DNA of 64,000 nucleotides from contig NZ_JAHBGE010000001.1 in assembly GCF_018390635.1 (NCBI RefSeq), positions 54,466 through 118,465 of the forward strand, in the 5' to 3' direction. This document shows positions 1-7,453 of the stretch, one piece after another (position 1 is the first letter of the stretch; each line of letters begins with the position of its first letter). A program made the position numbers and the translations under genes. The notes beneath the pieces are model-generated. The model worked only from the letters and a program-made list of their open reading frames with translations, was not told the origin of the DNA and made no database searches. The stretch comes from Ancylobacter lacus (GTDB lineage Bacteria > Pseudomonadota > Alphaproteobacteria > Rhizobiales > Xanthobacteraceae).

Positions 1-394
1 TGTAGACGAGGACCGACTCGTTGGCCTCGGAGTCGTCGGCTGTCGTGGACAGCGTCATCGGTGCGCGGCCGGGCAGGCGGATCACATCGATCTCCTCGAA
101 CACCGTCCGCCCGTTGTTCGGTCCGGTGGCGAGGCCGGATTGCATCGCGTCCCGCACGCTGATGATGCAGGCATCCTCCGGCTCGCGGACATGAATCTCG
201 AAGGCTTCCCAGGCAGAGCCTCCCCGTCCCTGCATCTCGACCCGCACCGTCCACCAGCCGTCGACGCCGGTGCCCTGTAGCCGCACCGAAATGGCGGGGG
301 CTTCAGGCCGACCCCGCCGGCGCCAAAATCGCAGTCCGGCGACGAGGGCAACACCGCCAGTAGCGGCCAGGGCAAGGTGCAGCCAATCGCTCAT
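1..394 (-). CDS. Partial hypothetical membrane-anchored protein (C-terminus off the window)
   Basis: The frame is open from an ATG at 394 to the left edge, so at least 131 residues are visible and the end is missing. It starts MSDWLHLALAATGG, giving one N-terminal membrane segment (about residues 3-20), then a basic stop-transfer stretch (FWRRRGRPE) and a soluble domain with no family I recognise. An ATG two codons upstream (400) is possible, but a GGAAG ribosome site lies 7 nt before 394 and too close to 400. It lies downstream of the SRAP gene on the same strand, separated by about 125 bp. No function is proposed. Confidence 0.6.
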   Translation of the reverse strand, partial: MSDWLHLALAATGGVALVAGLRFWRRRGRPEAPAISVRLQGTGVDGWWTVRVEMQGRGGSAWEAFEIHVREPEDACIISVRDAMQSGLATGPNNGRTVFEEIDVIRLPGRAPMTLSTTADDSEANESVLVY

Positions 395-439
395 AAGCAT
401 GCTTCCAGTTCACGAATGAACTCTAGTATTCGGCACCTT

Positions 440-463
440 ATGAGGCACCTGATAATGCCTCAT
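440..463. promoter_or_regulatory. Inverted repeat in the SRAP/hypothetical intergenic region (candidate operator or hairpin)
   Basis: ATGAGGCA (440-447) and TGCCTCAT (456-463) are perfect 8-bp inverted arms around an 8-nt spacer. A direct GGCACCT repeat (432-438 and 444-450) overlaps the left arm. The region is AT-richer than its surroundings and lies just upstream of the minus-strand gene that starts at 394. It could be an operator, or a hairpin ending the SRAP transcript. No T-tract follows, so a classical terminator is unlikely. Confidence 0.35.
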
Positions 464-519
464 GATTCCGATCAAAATATCAGAGGCCCCATGACTTATT
501 TGCGTACAAAGTGTGCGCG

Positions 520-1230
520 TCAGAACAGTGAGCCCTGAGCCGGAGCGACGGCGGGCGCAGGGGGGCCGTCGCTTCCGCTGTCCTGCTTGGCGGCGCCGCG
601 GGCGACGATGCGAAGCAGCGCGGCCGCCAGCGGGCGTTGCAGCGCCTGTGCTTCGCTCCAGGGCGCGCGCAGCCACACCTGTCGCTCCTCCTGCGTGGTG
701 AGGATCACCGGCATGGCTTTCGGGTGGATCGGTTCCACAACGGCGTTGGGGGCACAGGTCAGGAAGCCGAACAGCTCATGCTGGCCTTCGATCGGCGCTG
801 CCTTGGTGCCTCGGCGGCCCGACCAGCGGCACCACAGCCCCGCGAAGACTGCCAGAGAGCGGCGTTCGTCGCGCGCAAACCAGACGATGTCGCGACGGCC
901 GGTCACCGGATCGGCCTTCTCGGCATACTCGCTGAAGGCGGTGAAGGGCACGAGGCAGCGATGCGCCGGTCCCGTCCAGGCCCGCCAGTGAGGGGAGGCG
1001 AGATTGCGAATATTGGTGACGGGTGGGCCGTTGATGCTCGGCGGGGAGGGCATGCCCCAGCGGGCCATGGCGAGTTCGAGTTCGCCATCGCTTCCGGTGC
1101 GGATGATGGGAGCGGGCGTATCGGGAAAAATCGCGGGTTGGGCGGGCAGGTTGCTGGCCGCATTGCGCAGCGTGCCGACGAGGTCGGTGAGCGCCTGAAC
1201 GTTGCTGTGATGGTTGTAGAGGTTGCACAT
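520..1230 (-). CDS. SOS response-associated peptidase (SRAP, YedK/HMCES family)
   Basis: 236 residues, the usual family length. SRAP proteins form a thiazolidine crosslink between Cys2 and abasic sites in single-stranded DNA, shielding them during replication. Visible active-site elements are Cys2 right after the initiator Met (MCNLY), Asn73/Asn76 in TNIRN, Glu101 in FSEY and His169 in [12 protein letters not shown], spaced as in E. coli YedK. The initiator must be the Met before Cys2, which fixes the start. The C-terminus has a short Pro/Ala-rich tail. No LexA box was identified upstream. The family call is firm; SOS regulation here is only inferred from the family name. Confidence 0.93.
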   Translation of the reverse strand: MCNLYNHHSNVQALTDLVGTLRNAASNLPAQPAIFPDTPAPIIRTGSDGELELAMARWGMPSPPSINGPPVTNIRNLASPHWRAWTGPAHRCLVPFTAFSEYAEKADPVTGRRDIVWFARDERRSLAVFAGLWCRWSGRRGTKAAPIEGQHELFGFLTCAPNAVVEPIHPKAMPVILTTQEERQVWLRAPWSEAQALQRPLAAALLRIVARGAAKQDSGSDGPPAPAVAPAQGSLF

Positions 1231-1434
1231 GGACGGATGCTAGCGCGCCGGCCCCGCACCCTCAACGCGGCGACATTGCAGAGGTCTTCCCGCGGCCGAT
1301 GTGGGCAAACCGCTCGGGATTATCCCGGGACCATGTGTGACGACCAGAGCACGAAACAGGCCATATGATCGCGTTCCGTCCGTCCCGCCCATGACCCGGG
1401 AGGGACATTTTTGCCTGTTGTCCTAATGGTTAGA

Positions 1435-1511
1435 TGGCGACCGCGGCTGGGCTCGAACCAGCGACCTGCCGCTTAGAAGGCGGCTGCTCTATCCAGCTGA
1501 GCTACGCGGCC
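1435..1511 (-). tRNA. tRNA-Arg(TCT)
   Basis: A 77-nt cloverleaf on the minus strand. The acceptor stem GGCCGCG pairs with CGCGGTC (one G-T pair), followed by discriminator G and an encoded CCA (TGG on the plus strand at 1435-1437). The D-arm starts TAGCTCAGCTGGATAGAGC. The anticodon loop is CTTCTAA with anticodon TCT, reading AGA, a rare codon in such GC-rich genomes. The T-arm has GGTTCGAGCC. Confidence 0.96.
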
Positions 1512-1584
1512 GGGTCATCGCGCCGTCGGCGCGGGTACAGGCCATACGCCCCATCGGGGCCGGATCAGCCGAGCGGCTGCGCCA

Positions 1585-1890
1585 TCAATGGGTCCACTGA
1601 CCCACGCGACGGAAGCTGAAATTGTCGGAATAAGCGATCTTCCGGCGGGTAGCCTCACGCGGCTCCTGCACCTGATAGGCGATGCCGTGCCGCTCGGCAT
1701 AGGCGATCGCCTCTTCCTTGCTGTCAAATCGGAGGCGAAGCTGGCTCTTCATGTCGCCGGAGCTGGTGTAACCCATGAGCGGCTCGACTTCCCGGGGCTG
1801 CTCGGGCTCGTAATCCAGCACCCAGAGCTTCGTCTTCGCCGTGCCGGACTGCATTGCATTCCGGGCCGGCTTGTAGATGCGCGCAACCAT
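1585..1890 (-). CDS. NADH dehydrogenase subunit NDUFS4 family (ETC complex I 18-kDa subunit)
   Basis: 101 residues starting MVARIYKPARNAMQSG, the conserved opening of the bacterial NDUFS4/ETC_C1 family, an accessory subunit of complex I found in alphaproteobacteria and mitochondria. Visible conserved parts are WVLDYEPE (about 23-30), the central SKEEAIAYAERHG (about 57-69) and the C-terminal YSDNFSFRRVGQWTH. An upstream in-frame ATG at 1929 would add 13 residues, but 1890 is preceded by GAGGGAGTGAGG and matches family N-termini. It stands alone between two tRNA genes, away from any nuo operon, which is usual for this family. Confidence 0.9.
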   Translation of the reverse strand: MVARIYKPARNAMQSGTAKTKLWVLDYEPEQPREVEPLMGYTSSGDMKSQLRLRFDSKEEAIAYAERHGIAYQVQEPREATRRKIAYSDNFSFRRVGQWTH

Positions 1891-2172
1891 GTGCCTCACT
1901 CCCTCTGTGCGGCTGCTGCCGACCTTCAAGGCCTGACGCCGACCGGCGCGTCAGGACCCAGACCCCCGCTGTCCTGCCGCTGCCCGGCCCGCGCGAGCGC
2001 AGGCCGCATCACTGCGGAACCGAACCTGATTAAGCCGGAGCCGCCGTTCTTGCAACGCAAATGAGGCGCCGCCATCGCTTCCCCACCGGCGGAACGACGG
2101 CACGCCGGACGTCGTCATCGAGAGCAAATGTATGATGCACAGAATGGCCGGACTTCACCGGTTTTCGCAGGG

Positions 2173-2249
2173 TGGTCGGGGCAGCAGGATTCGAACCTGC
2201 GACCTGAAGTACCCAAAACTTCCGCGCTACCGGACTGCGCTATGCCCCG
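2173..2249 (-). tRNA. tRNA-Pro(TGG)
   Basis: A 77-nt cloverleaf on the minus strand. The acceptor stem CGGGGCA pairs perfectly with TGCCCCG, followed by A and an encoded CCA. Anticodon stem GAAGT/ACTTC encloses loop TTTGGGT with anticodon TGG. The T-arm CGCAGGTTCGAATCCTG is canonical. A second proline tRNA with anticodon GGG lies at 60309. Confidence 0.96.
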
Positions 2250-2357
2250 CACGGATCGGCGAGCCAGCCGGTTCCTGCACCTTGTCGGATCGCATGGGCA
2301 GGCCGCACCGTCAAGGCGATAAGCCGGCGGGCGAGGGAGGGGCGGCGACCCGGATGT

Positions 2358-3296
2358 TCAGGTCGGGCGCGTCAGCACGATGCCGATGCTGACCAGCACG
2401 ACCATCAATCCCGCCAGCGAGATGGGCGCCGGCGTTTCCCCGAGGAGGGCCGTCCCGAGCAGCACCCCGACCACCGGATTCACATAGGCGAAGGTCGAGG
2501 CGACGACGGGCCGGAAGGTGCGCAGGACCTTGATATAGGAGGTCAGCCCGATCACCGAGGCGAACACCACGAGAAAGCCGAAGGCCAAAAGCTGGTGGGT
2601 GCCGAAGCCGCTGGGTGGCGCGCTGCCTTCACCCAGCGCGAGCATGCTGAGCACCAGGGCCGCGGCCGTCATCTGGAAGCTCGCCGCCCACTCCACCGGC
2701 ACCCGGCGCAGCAGCGGGCGCTGCACGATGGTGCCGAGCGACCAGCTGATGCCGGCGATCACAAGAATGGCCGCGGTGAAGCCGGCATAGCCCGGCTCGA
2801 TGATCGCGCGGCTGGCGTCGGTCAGCGCCGGGGCCATCACCAGGAACAGGCCGGCGAGGCCGAGCAGGAGTCCCGCCAGCACGCGGCCGGAGGGGACGGC
2901 GCGTTCGATCAGCAGGTCGAGCATGCAGCTCCACAGAGGAATCGCGCCCAGCGCCATGACGATGAAGCTGGAAGCGGCGTGTCGGGAGGCCAGCGTGGCC
3001 AGGCCGTTGCCGGCAACCCACATCAGCAGCCCGCTGGCGGCGCAGATGCCGAGATCGCGGGCCGAGGGGCGCTTCGGCCGGCCGTGTCGCACGGTCGCGA
3101 GCAGGGCGAGCAGCAGCGCTGCGCACCACATGCGGCCCGACTGGAGCTGAAAGACCGTGATGTAGGCCGGGCCGCTGATGCAGACCTTCACCGCGAGATA
3201 AGCCGCCCCCCAGACCAGATAAATGGTGAGGAGATGGCCATAGGCGGCGAGGGGAATGCCGGCCGAAGGTGTGGGGTCGGCCGTTTCGGACGCCAT
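2358..3296 (-). CDS. EamA/DMT-family transporter
   Basis: 312 residues with about ten predicted membrane helices in two halves, the EamA drug/metabolite-transporter fold. Features include YLVWGAAYLAVKV in helix 1 (about 26-38) and ASTFAYVNPVVGVLLGTALLGETP near the C-terminus, the typical second-EamA-repeat signature. The substrate cannot be read from sequence; many relatives export amino acids or metabolites. The ATG at 3296 was chosen because GGAAG sits about 10 nt upstream and the 52 extra residues of a longer frame are Arg/Gly-rich noise. Probably monocistronic, 171 bp downstream of the racemase-like gene. Confidence 0.85.
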   Translation of the reverse strand: MASETADPTPSAGIPLAAYGHLLTIYLVWGAAYLAVKVCISGPAYITVFQLQSGRMWCAALLLALLATVRHGRPKRPSARDLGICAASGLLMWVAGNGLATLASRHAASSFIVMALGAIPLWSCMLDLLIERAVPSGRVLAGLLLGLAGLFLVMAPALTDASRAIIEPGYAGFTAAILVIAGISWSLGTIVQRPLLRRVPVEWAASFQMTAAALVLSMLALGEGSAPPSGFGTHQLLAFGFLVVFASVIGLTSYIKVLRTFRPVVASTFAYVNPVVGVLLGTALLGETPAPISLAGLMVVLVSIGIVLTRPT

Positions 3297-3467
3297 GGCG
3301 CTGCACTTCCTGCGGGCCCTGCGGTCCCGCTCCACTGGTTTGGCCCCGGACACGGCATAGGAGAGGGCGTCCCGGCCGGTTGATCCGTGACGCCCGGGGG
3401 CGGCACAGGCATGGCGAGCGCCAGCCATCCCACACCCCGGCGGGCGGCGCAAACCCGCCGGACAGCC

Positions 3468-4274
3468 TCAGGCCGAGGTCGGGGAGGAGAGGGCGAACAG
3501 CCTGCCCGCATCTGGCCTCGCGTCGTTGACGCCGGCAAGCCGCAGGCAGTGCCACGCCATCGCGTGGTTCGAGGATGTGACGGGAATGCCGCTGCGGGCC
3601 TCGATGCGCGCCACCGCCTCCGCCACCCGCAGGCTGGTGCACGAGACGAACACCGCCTCCACCCCCGGCTCTGCCGCCAGCCGCTCGGCCGCGGCCTCGA
3701 TGGACGGCACCGAGATCAGCGCCGCCTCGCGGTCATCCTGGCGGTTGAAGGTCGCGCGGGCGGGAACTTCGAGGCCCCGGCTTTCGAAATAGCGCGCGAG
3801 GCCGGTATTGATGCTCGGCGCATAGGGCGTCAGAAGGCCGATGCGGCGCACGCCGAGCGCCTTGAAGGCCGCAAGCGCCGCCGTGACCGGCGTGGTGCAG
3901 GCGACGCCCGGGCGGACCTTGCGGATTTCGTCGAACACATAGTCCTCGCCGAGCGTCATCGTCGCCGAGGTGCAGCCGAACGCCACCACGTCGATCGGCA
4001 GGCCCGGCAGGATGAGGTCCGTGCAGGGCGCGATGCGCGGGCCGATGGCGCGCAGCGTCTCGCTGGTGATATCGAAGTCGCTGAACAGCCGCGCCTCGTA
4101 GAACGCCACCCCCGGCAGGCCGAGCAAGGTGCGGAACTCGTGCTCGAGCGTCTGGTCGGTTGCCAGCACCACGAGGCCGATGGTGGCGCGTGCGCCGATG
4201 CGCGGCGCGAGTTCGGACGGCAGGATGCCGAGATCGGTCGTGGTCTCGGCGGGAACGCGGGAGGCGGCGATCAT
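3468..4274 (-). CDS. Asp/Glu racemase - maleate isomerase superfamily protein (EutA-like)
   Basis: 268 residues. The two cysteine motifs of the Asp/Glu/hydantoin racemase - maleate isomerase superfamily are both present: FGCTSATMTLG in the first half and VSCTSLR in the second, each with Thr-Ser after the Cys. The overall pattern (IGLVVLATDQTLEHEF at the start, RRIGLLTPY in the middle) resembles maleate cis-trans isomerase and the ectoine-utilisation protein EutA more than classic MurI. It starts 26 nt after the D-amino-acid dehydrogenase stop with GGAG 5 nt before ATG 4274, so the two are very likely co-transcribed. A role in interconverting a dicarboxylate or amino-acid enantiomer before oxidation is inference; the substrate is unknown. 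Confidence 0.75.
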   Translation of the reverse strand: MIAASRVPAETTTDLGILPSELAPRIGARATIGLVVLATDQTLEHEFRTLLGLPGVAFYEARLFSDFDITSETLRAIGPRIAPCTDLILPGLPIDVVAFGCTSATMTLGEDYVFDEIRKVRPGVACTTPVTAALAAFKALGVRRIGLLTPYAPSINTGLARYFESRGLEVPARATFNRQDDREAALISVPSIEAAAERLAAEPGVEAVFVSCTSLRVAEAVARIEARSGIPVTSSNHAMAWHCLRLAGVNDARPDAGRLFALSSPTSA

Positions 4275-4300
4275 GAGAACTCCTGTCCGTGCGGGGGCTG

Positions 4301-5542
4301 TCAGGCGAGGAGGCCGTCCATCGGAATGGCCGGGGTGCGGCCGGCGATGAGATCGGCGGTGATGCGTGCGGAGCCGTGCGACATGGTCCAGCCGATATGG
4401 CCGTGGCCGGTGTTGAGATAGAGATTGCCGAAGCGCCGCCGCCCGAAGAAGGGCAGGTTGGTGGGCGTCATGGGCCTGAGACCCGCCCACATCTGCGCCC
4501 GCCCGTAATCCGCGCCTTCGGGATACAGCTCCTGCGTCACCCGCTTCATGAAGGCGAAGTCGGCGGGCTTGTGGCTCTTGTCGTAGCCGGCGAACTCGGC
4601 CGTTGCCGTCACCCGGAGCCGGTCGCCAAAGCGGGAGATCGCCACGAGATTATGCTCGTCCACCGCGGCAATGGTCGGTGGCAGCGGGCGGTTGCCGACC
4701 GGGATGGTGAGCGAATAGCCCTTGATCGGGTAAATCGGCAGGTCGATGCCGATGGTGCGCGCCACCGCCGCGCTGCCGCAGCCCAGAGCCAGCACATAGG
4801 CATCGGCCTTCAGCGGGCCCCTGTCGGTGAGGACGCGCGTCACCGCGTTGCCGGAGGTCTCGATGGCGGTGAGGGTGGTTCCGGTGCGGATCTCGCCGCC
4901 GCGCCGGGTCACGATGGCGGCCAGGGCGCGGGTGAACAGGGCGGGATCGCCGGTCTCGTCCGTCGGGCAATGGATGGCGCCGACAATGCGGTCCTGCGCG
5001 GCGGCGAGCGCCGGGTCCAGCGCGGCGACCTGCGCCCTGTCCAGCACGCGGATGAGCTGCCCGTCGGATTCGAGCAGCTTCATGTTCTGCACCCCCGCAT
5101 CCAGCGCCTGCTGGGTACGGTGGAAATAGAGGATGCCGCGGTCGTTGCGGTCATACGCCACGTCTTCCCCGGCCAGCACCTCGTGCAGCACCGCCTGCGA
5201 ATAGGCCGCCAGCCGGTGCTTCAGCAGGGTGTTGCGACGGGCTTTCGTGGCCGTGCATTCCATGAGAAAGCGCCACGACCAGGAATAGAGCCGCGGATCG
5301 GCGGAGAGCCGGAAGCGCAGCGCCTGATCCTTCAACACCAGCGACTTGAGAAGCGTCATCGGTGCCTTGGGCGAGGACCAGACGAAGGAATGGCCGGGCG
5401 CGACCATGCCGGCATTGCCCCAGCTCGTCTCGTCGGCGACCTCGGCGTTGCGTTCGAGCAGAACGACATCATGGCCGTCTTTCTGCAATTGGTACGCGGT
5501 CGTGACGCCCACGACCCCGCCGCCGAGAACCATGATCCGCAT
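4301..5542 (-). CDS. FAD-dependent D-amino acid dehydrogenase (DadA family)
   Basis: 413 residues. The N-terminal Rossmann motif GGGVVGVTTAYQL (about 7-19) followed by LLERN binds FAD. The family signature ETSWGNAGMVAPGHS (about 38-52) and the C-terminal NTGHGHIGWTMSHGSA are those of DadA-type enzymes, which oxidise D-amino acids to 2-oxoacids and pass electrons to the respiratory chain at the membrane. ATG 5542 was chosen because it places the FAD motif at the N-terminus; the ribosome site is weak. It is transcribed with the racemase-like gene and diverges from a GntR regulator. A second enzyme of the same length lies at 47778, but the two differ clearly in sequence. Confidence 0.88.
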   Translation of the reverse strand: MRIMVLGGGVVGVTTAYQLQKDGHDVVLLERNAEVADETSWGNAGMVAPGHSFVWSSPKAPMTLLKSLVLKDQALRFRLSADPRLYSWSWRFLMECTATKARRNTLLKHRLAAYSQAVLHEVLAGEDVAYDRNDRGILYFHRTQQALDAGVQNMKLLESDGQLIRVLDRAQVAALDPALAAAQDRIVGAIHCPTDETGDPALFTRALAAIVTRRGGEIRTGTTLTAIETSGNAVTRVLTDRGPLKADAYVLALGCGSAAVARTIGIDLPIYPIKGYSLTIPVGNRPLPPTIAAVDEHNLVAISRFGDRLRVTATAEFAGYDKSHKPADFAFMKRVTQELYPEGADYGRAQMWAGLRPMTPTNLPFFGRRRFGNLYLNTGHGHIGWTMSHGSARITADLIAGRTPAIPMDGLLA

Positions 5543-5566
5543 GCCGATGAGCCTGCCTGAAAGAGA

Positions 5567-5580
5567 ATTCAAAAGTGAAT
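5567..5580. promoter_or_regulatory. Candidate GntR operator in the dadA-like/gntR divergent promoter
   Basis: ATTCA (5567-5571) and TGAAT (5576-5580) form a perfect inverted repeat around AAAG, in an AT-rich patch 25 bp upstream of the dehydrogenase start and 137 bp before the divergent GntR gene. Local regulators of this family often bind such short palindromes between themselves and their target. The assignment rests on position and symmetry alone. Confidence 0.35.
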
Positions 5581-5717
5581 ACACATTAGGGAGCGCTCGC
5601 TGGCGCACAACGATAAAGATTGGGCATACTGCGCCTGCGAGGCGGGCAGGGGATATCCGGGACGAGCCGGGATCGTGCCTGTCTCAAGCAAGCAGTCTGG
5701 CCTCAGGGAATGGCGGA

Positions 5718-6446
5718 ATGGCCGAGCGACAGTCTTTGAGTGAGAGCCGGCTGCCGGAAGGAGCCCGGCGCGGTCGCGCCGCGGACAGCGTCGAGCGCGT
5801 TTACGCCATCATCAAGGAATGGGCGATCGAGTATCGCTTCCTGCCGGGCCAGAAGATCAACGAGGCCGAGTTGGCCAGCCAGCTCTCGGTGAGCCGAACG
5901 CCGGTGCGCGCGGCGCTGAACCGGTTGGAACGCGACGGTTTCGTCATCAACATCCCCAATCGGGGCTTTTTCGCGCGCGAGATCAGCCCCGCCGCTGTGC
6001 GGGAGCTTTACGAGCTGCGCGCGGCGGTGGAGCGCGCGGCGTTCGTGCATGCCTGCGCCCGGGCCTCGGATGCGCAGGTGGAGGCCACAGTCGCGGCCTG
6101 GGAGGACCACGGCGACCCGCAGGACGGCGGTTCCTGGGCGCCCGTCGCCCTGGCCGACGAGGCCTTTCACATGGCACTGGTGCGGCTCTCGGGAAATGGA
6201 CAGATGGTGCTGGCGGTGGAAGCGCTTTCGACGCGCATCCGGTTCTTCCGGCGGCTCGCCCTGGAAGCTCTGCCTCAGCGGGCGCAGAGCTACCGGGAGC
6301 ATGCCGCCATCATCGACGCACTGCGGCGGCGCGACGCCATCGGCGGGGCAGAGCTGCTGGAGCGACATATTACCCTCAGCGCCGAGCATGCCGCAGCGGC
6401 GGCGGGGCGGGGCATGGCCCGGATGTTGTTCGGCAGTGCCGCCTGA
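5718..6446 (+). CDS. GntR-family transcriptional regulator (FCD type)
   Basis: 242 residues. The N-terminal winged helix (about 25-95) shows LPGQKINEAELASQL followed by SVSRTPVRAALNRLERDGFV, the classic GntR recognition region. The C-terminal half is all-helical with the FCD pattern of metal/effector-binding residues (ELRAAVERAAF, DEAFHMALVRLSGN, YREHAAIIDAL). ATG 5718 is preceded by GGGAATGGCGGA. It is divergent from the dehydrogenase/racemase pair, so it probably controls that pair in response to an amino- or carboxylic-acid ligand. The ligand is not predictable from sequence. Confidence 0.9.
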   Translation: MAERQSLSESRLPEGARRGRAADSVERVYAIIKEWAIEYRFLPGQKINEAELASQLSVSRTPVRAALNRLERDGFVINIPNRGFFAREISPAAVRELYELRAAVERAAFVHACARASDAQVEATVAAWEDHGDPQDGGSWAPVALADEAFHMALVRLSGNGQMVLAVEALSTRIRFFRRLALEALPQRAQSYREHAAIIDALRRRDAIGGAELLERHITLSAEHAAAAAGRGMARMLFGSAA

Positions 6447-6584
6447 TCACGCTATCGAGACGACATGACGTAGCGTTCGATCGGGCTGGCGTCTCTTCGC
6501 AATGCACACAAATAGTTCTGGCCAAAACCGATCTGATTCGGCACGATATCGGCCGTTGTCAATAACTCTGGCGAGGACGTGGCG

Positions 6585-6794
6585 ATGGCCGCAGGCAAGT
6601 CATCCTCCAAGCCGTTGTCGCCGGGTCGTGCCCGCCATGAAGCGCGTGTGGCCGGTTGGGAAGGCCGGACCCTGCCGCGGTCTCATCCCTATGCGCACGT
6701 TCCACTTTGGACACCGTTCTGGTTCGCCTCGCTGGTCGGACGCGTGGCGGGAATGTTCTCGCGGGACTCGGCAAAGAAGAAGATCCGGGCCTGA
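6585..6794 (+). CDS. Possible small hypothetical protein (69 aa)
   Basis: A short frame starting MAAGKSSSKPLSP and ending DSAKKKIRA, basic and tryptophan-containing (WEG, LWTPFWF). A GAGGA ribosome site lies 7 nt before ATG 6585, the main argument that it is translated. No family is recognised. It occupies an otherwise gene-free 540-bp stretch between the GntR gene and the next exported protein. It could equally be chance in GC-rich DNA. Confidence 0.35.
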   Translation: MAAGKSSSKPLSPGRARHEARVAGWEGRTLPRSHPYAHVPLWTPFWFASLVGRVAGMFSRDSAKKKIRA

Positions 6795-6990
6795 CCGATT
6801 CCACTGTTATGGCCGGTGCTGCTGTCGCAGCGAGAACCCCAAGTCGCTTTCAACCCGCTTCGCCCGGTGAAGCGATGACGTTTCGTGCCGGTGGAACCCT
6901 TTCCGATTGTTGGTGGTTGTAGGTGCGAATGTGCCGATGCAAACGCGTCCCGCACATCCCGAACAACTTGAAACGACACGGAGAATCCAG

Positions 6991-7275
6991 ATGCGTAAGT
7001 TCATCCTTGCTGCTTCTACGCTCGGCATCCTGACTGTCGGTGGCGTCATGAACGCGAATGCCCAGACCTACGTGCAGCCGGCGCCGGGTTATCAGTCCGG
7101 TGCGACCGTCTACGAGGGGCGAAACACCTCTGCCCCGGGTTATCCGGCTGGCCCGGGTTACTATGACGGCGCCACCAATGGCCGCACCGACCCGACCGAC
7201 AACACCATGTGGATGCAGCCCGGCGATCAGGCGATCATCAATCAGGAGCGCGCCAATCAGCGTTCCGAGCGCTGA
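6991..7275 (+). CDS. Small secreted hypothetical protein
   Basis: 94 residues. A signal peptide is clear: MRKFILAAS, a hydrophobic core, then ANAQ|TYV, with likely cleavage near residue 25. The mature part is short, Gly/Tyr/Pro-rich (PAPGYQSG, APGYPAGPGYYDG) and ends in a charged QERANQRSER tail, with no recognised domain. GGAGA precedes ATG 6991 at good spacing. A strong intrinsic terminator follows 20 bp after the stop, so it is a single-gene unit. Rhizobiales genomes carry many such small exported proteins of unknown role. Confidence 0.75.
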   Translation: MRKFILAASTLGILTVGGVMNANAQTYVQPAPGYQSGATVYEGRNTSAPGYPAGPGYYDGATNGRTDPTDNTMWMQPGDQAIINQERANQRSER

Positions 7276-7296
7276 TCTATCGCTGGAAGCGGATGA

Positions 7297-7327
7297 AAAG
7301 GCGGGCCCAGAGCCCGCCTTTTCTTTT
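7297..7327 (+). terminator. Rho-independent terminator
   Basis: AAAGGCGGGC (7297-7306) and GCCCGCCTTT (7312-7321) form a perfect 10-bp stem with a 5-nt loop, followed by TTCTTTT. It ends the transcript of the small secreted protein. Confidence 0.9.
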
Positions 7328-7453
7328 GTGTGGATGGTGTTCGATGGCGGAAGGCCCTCCACCGCACTGCACGCTCCGCCCTTGACGCGGGCGGTTCCAC
7401 GTCCCTTCATCGCCTCTCCGGCGGGGCTGCCCGCAACCGGTTCGGAGATTCCG

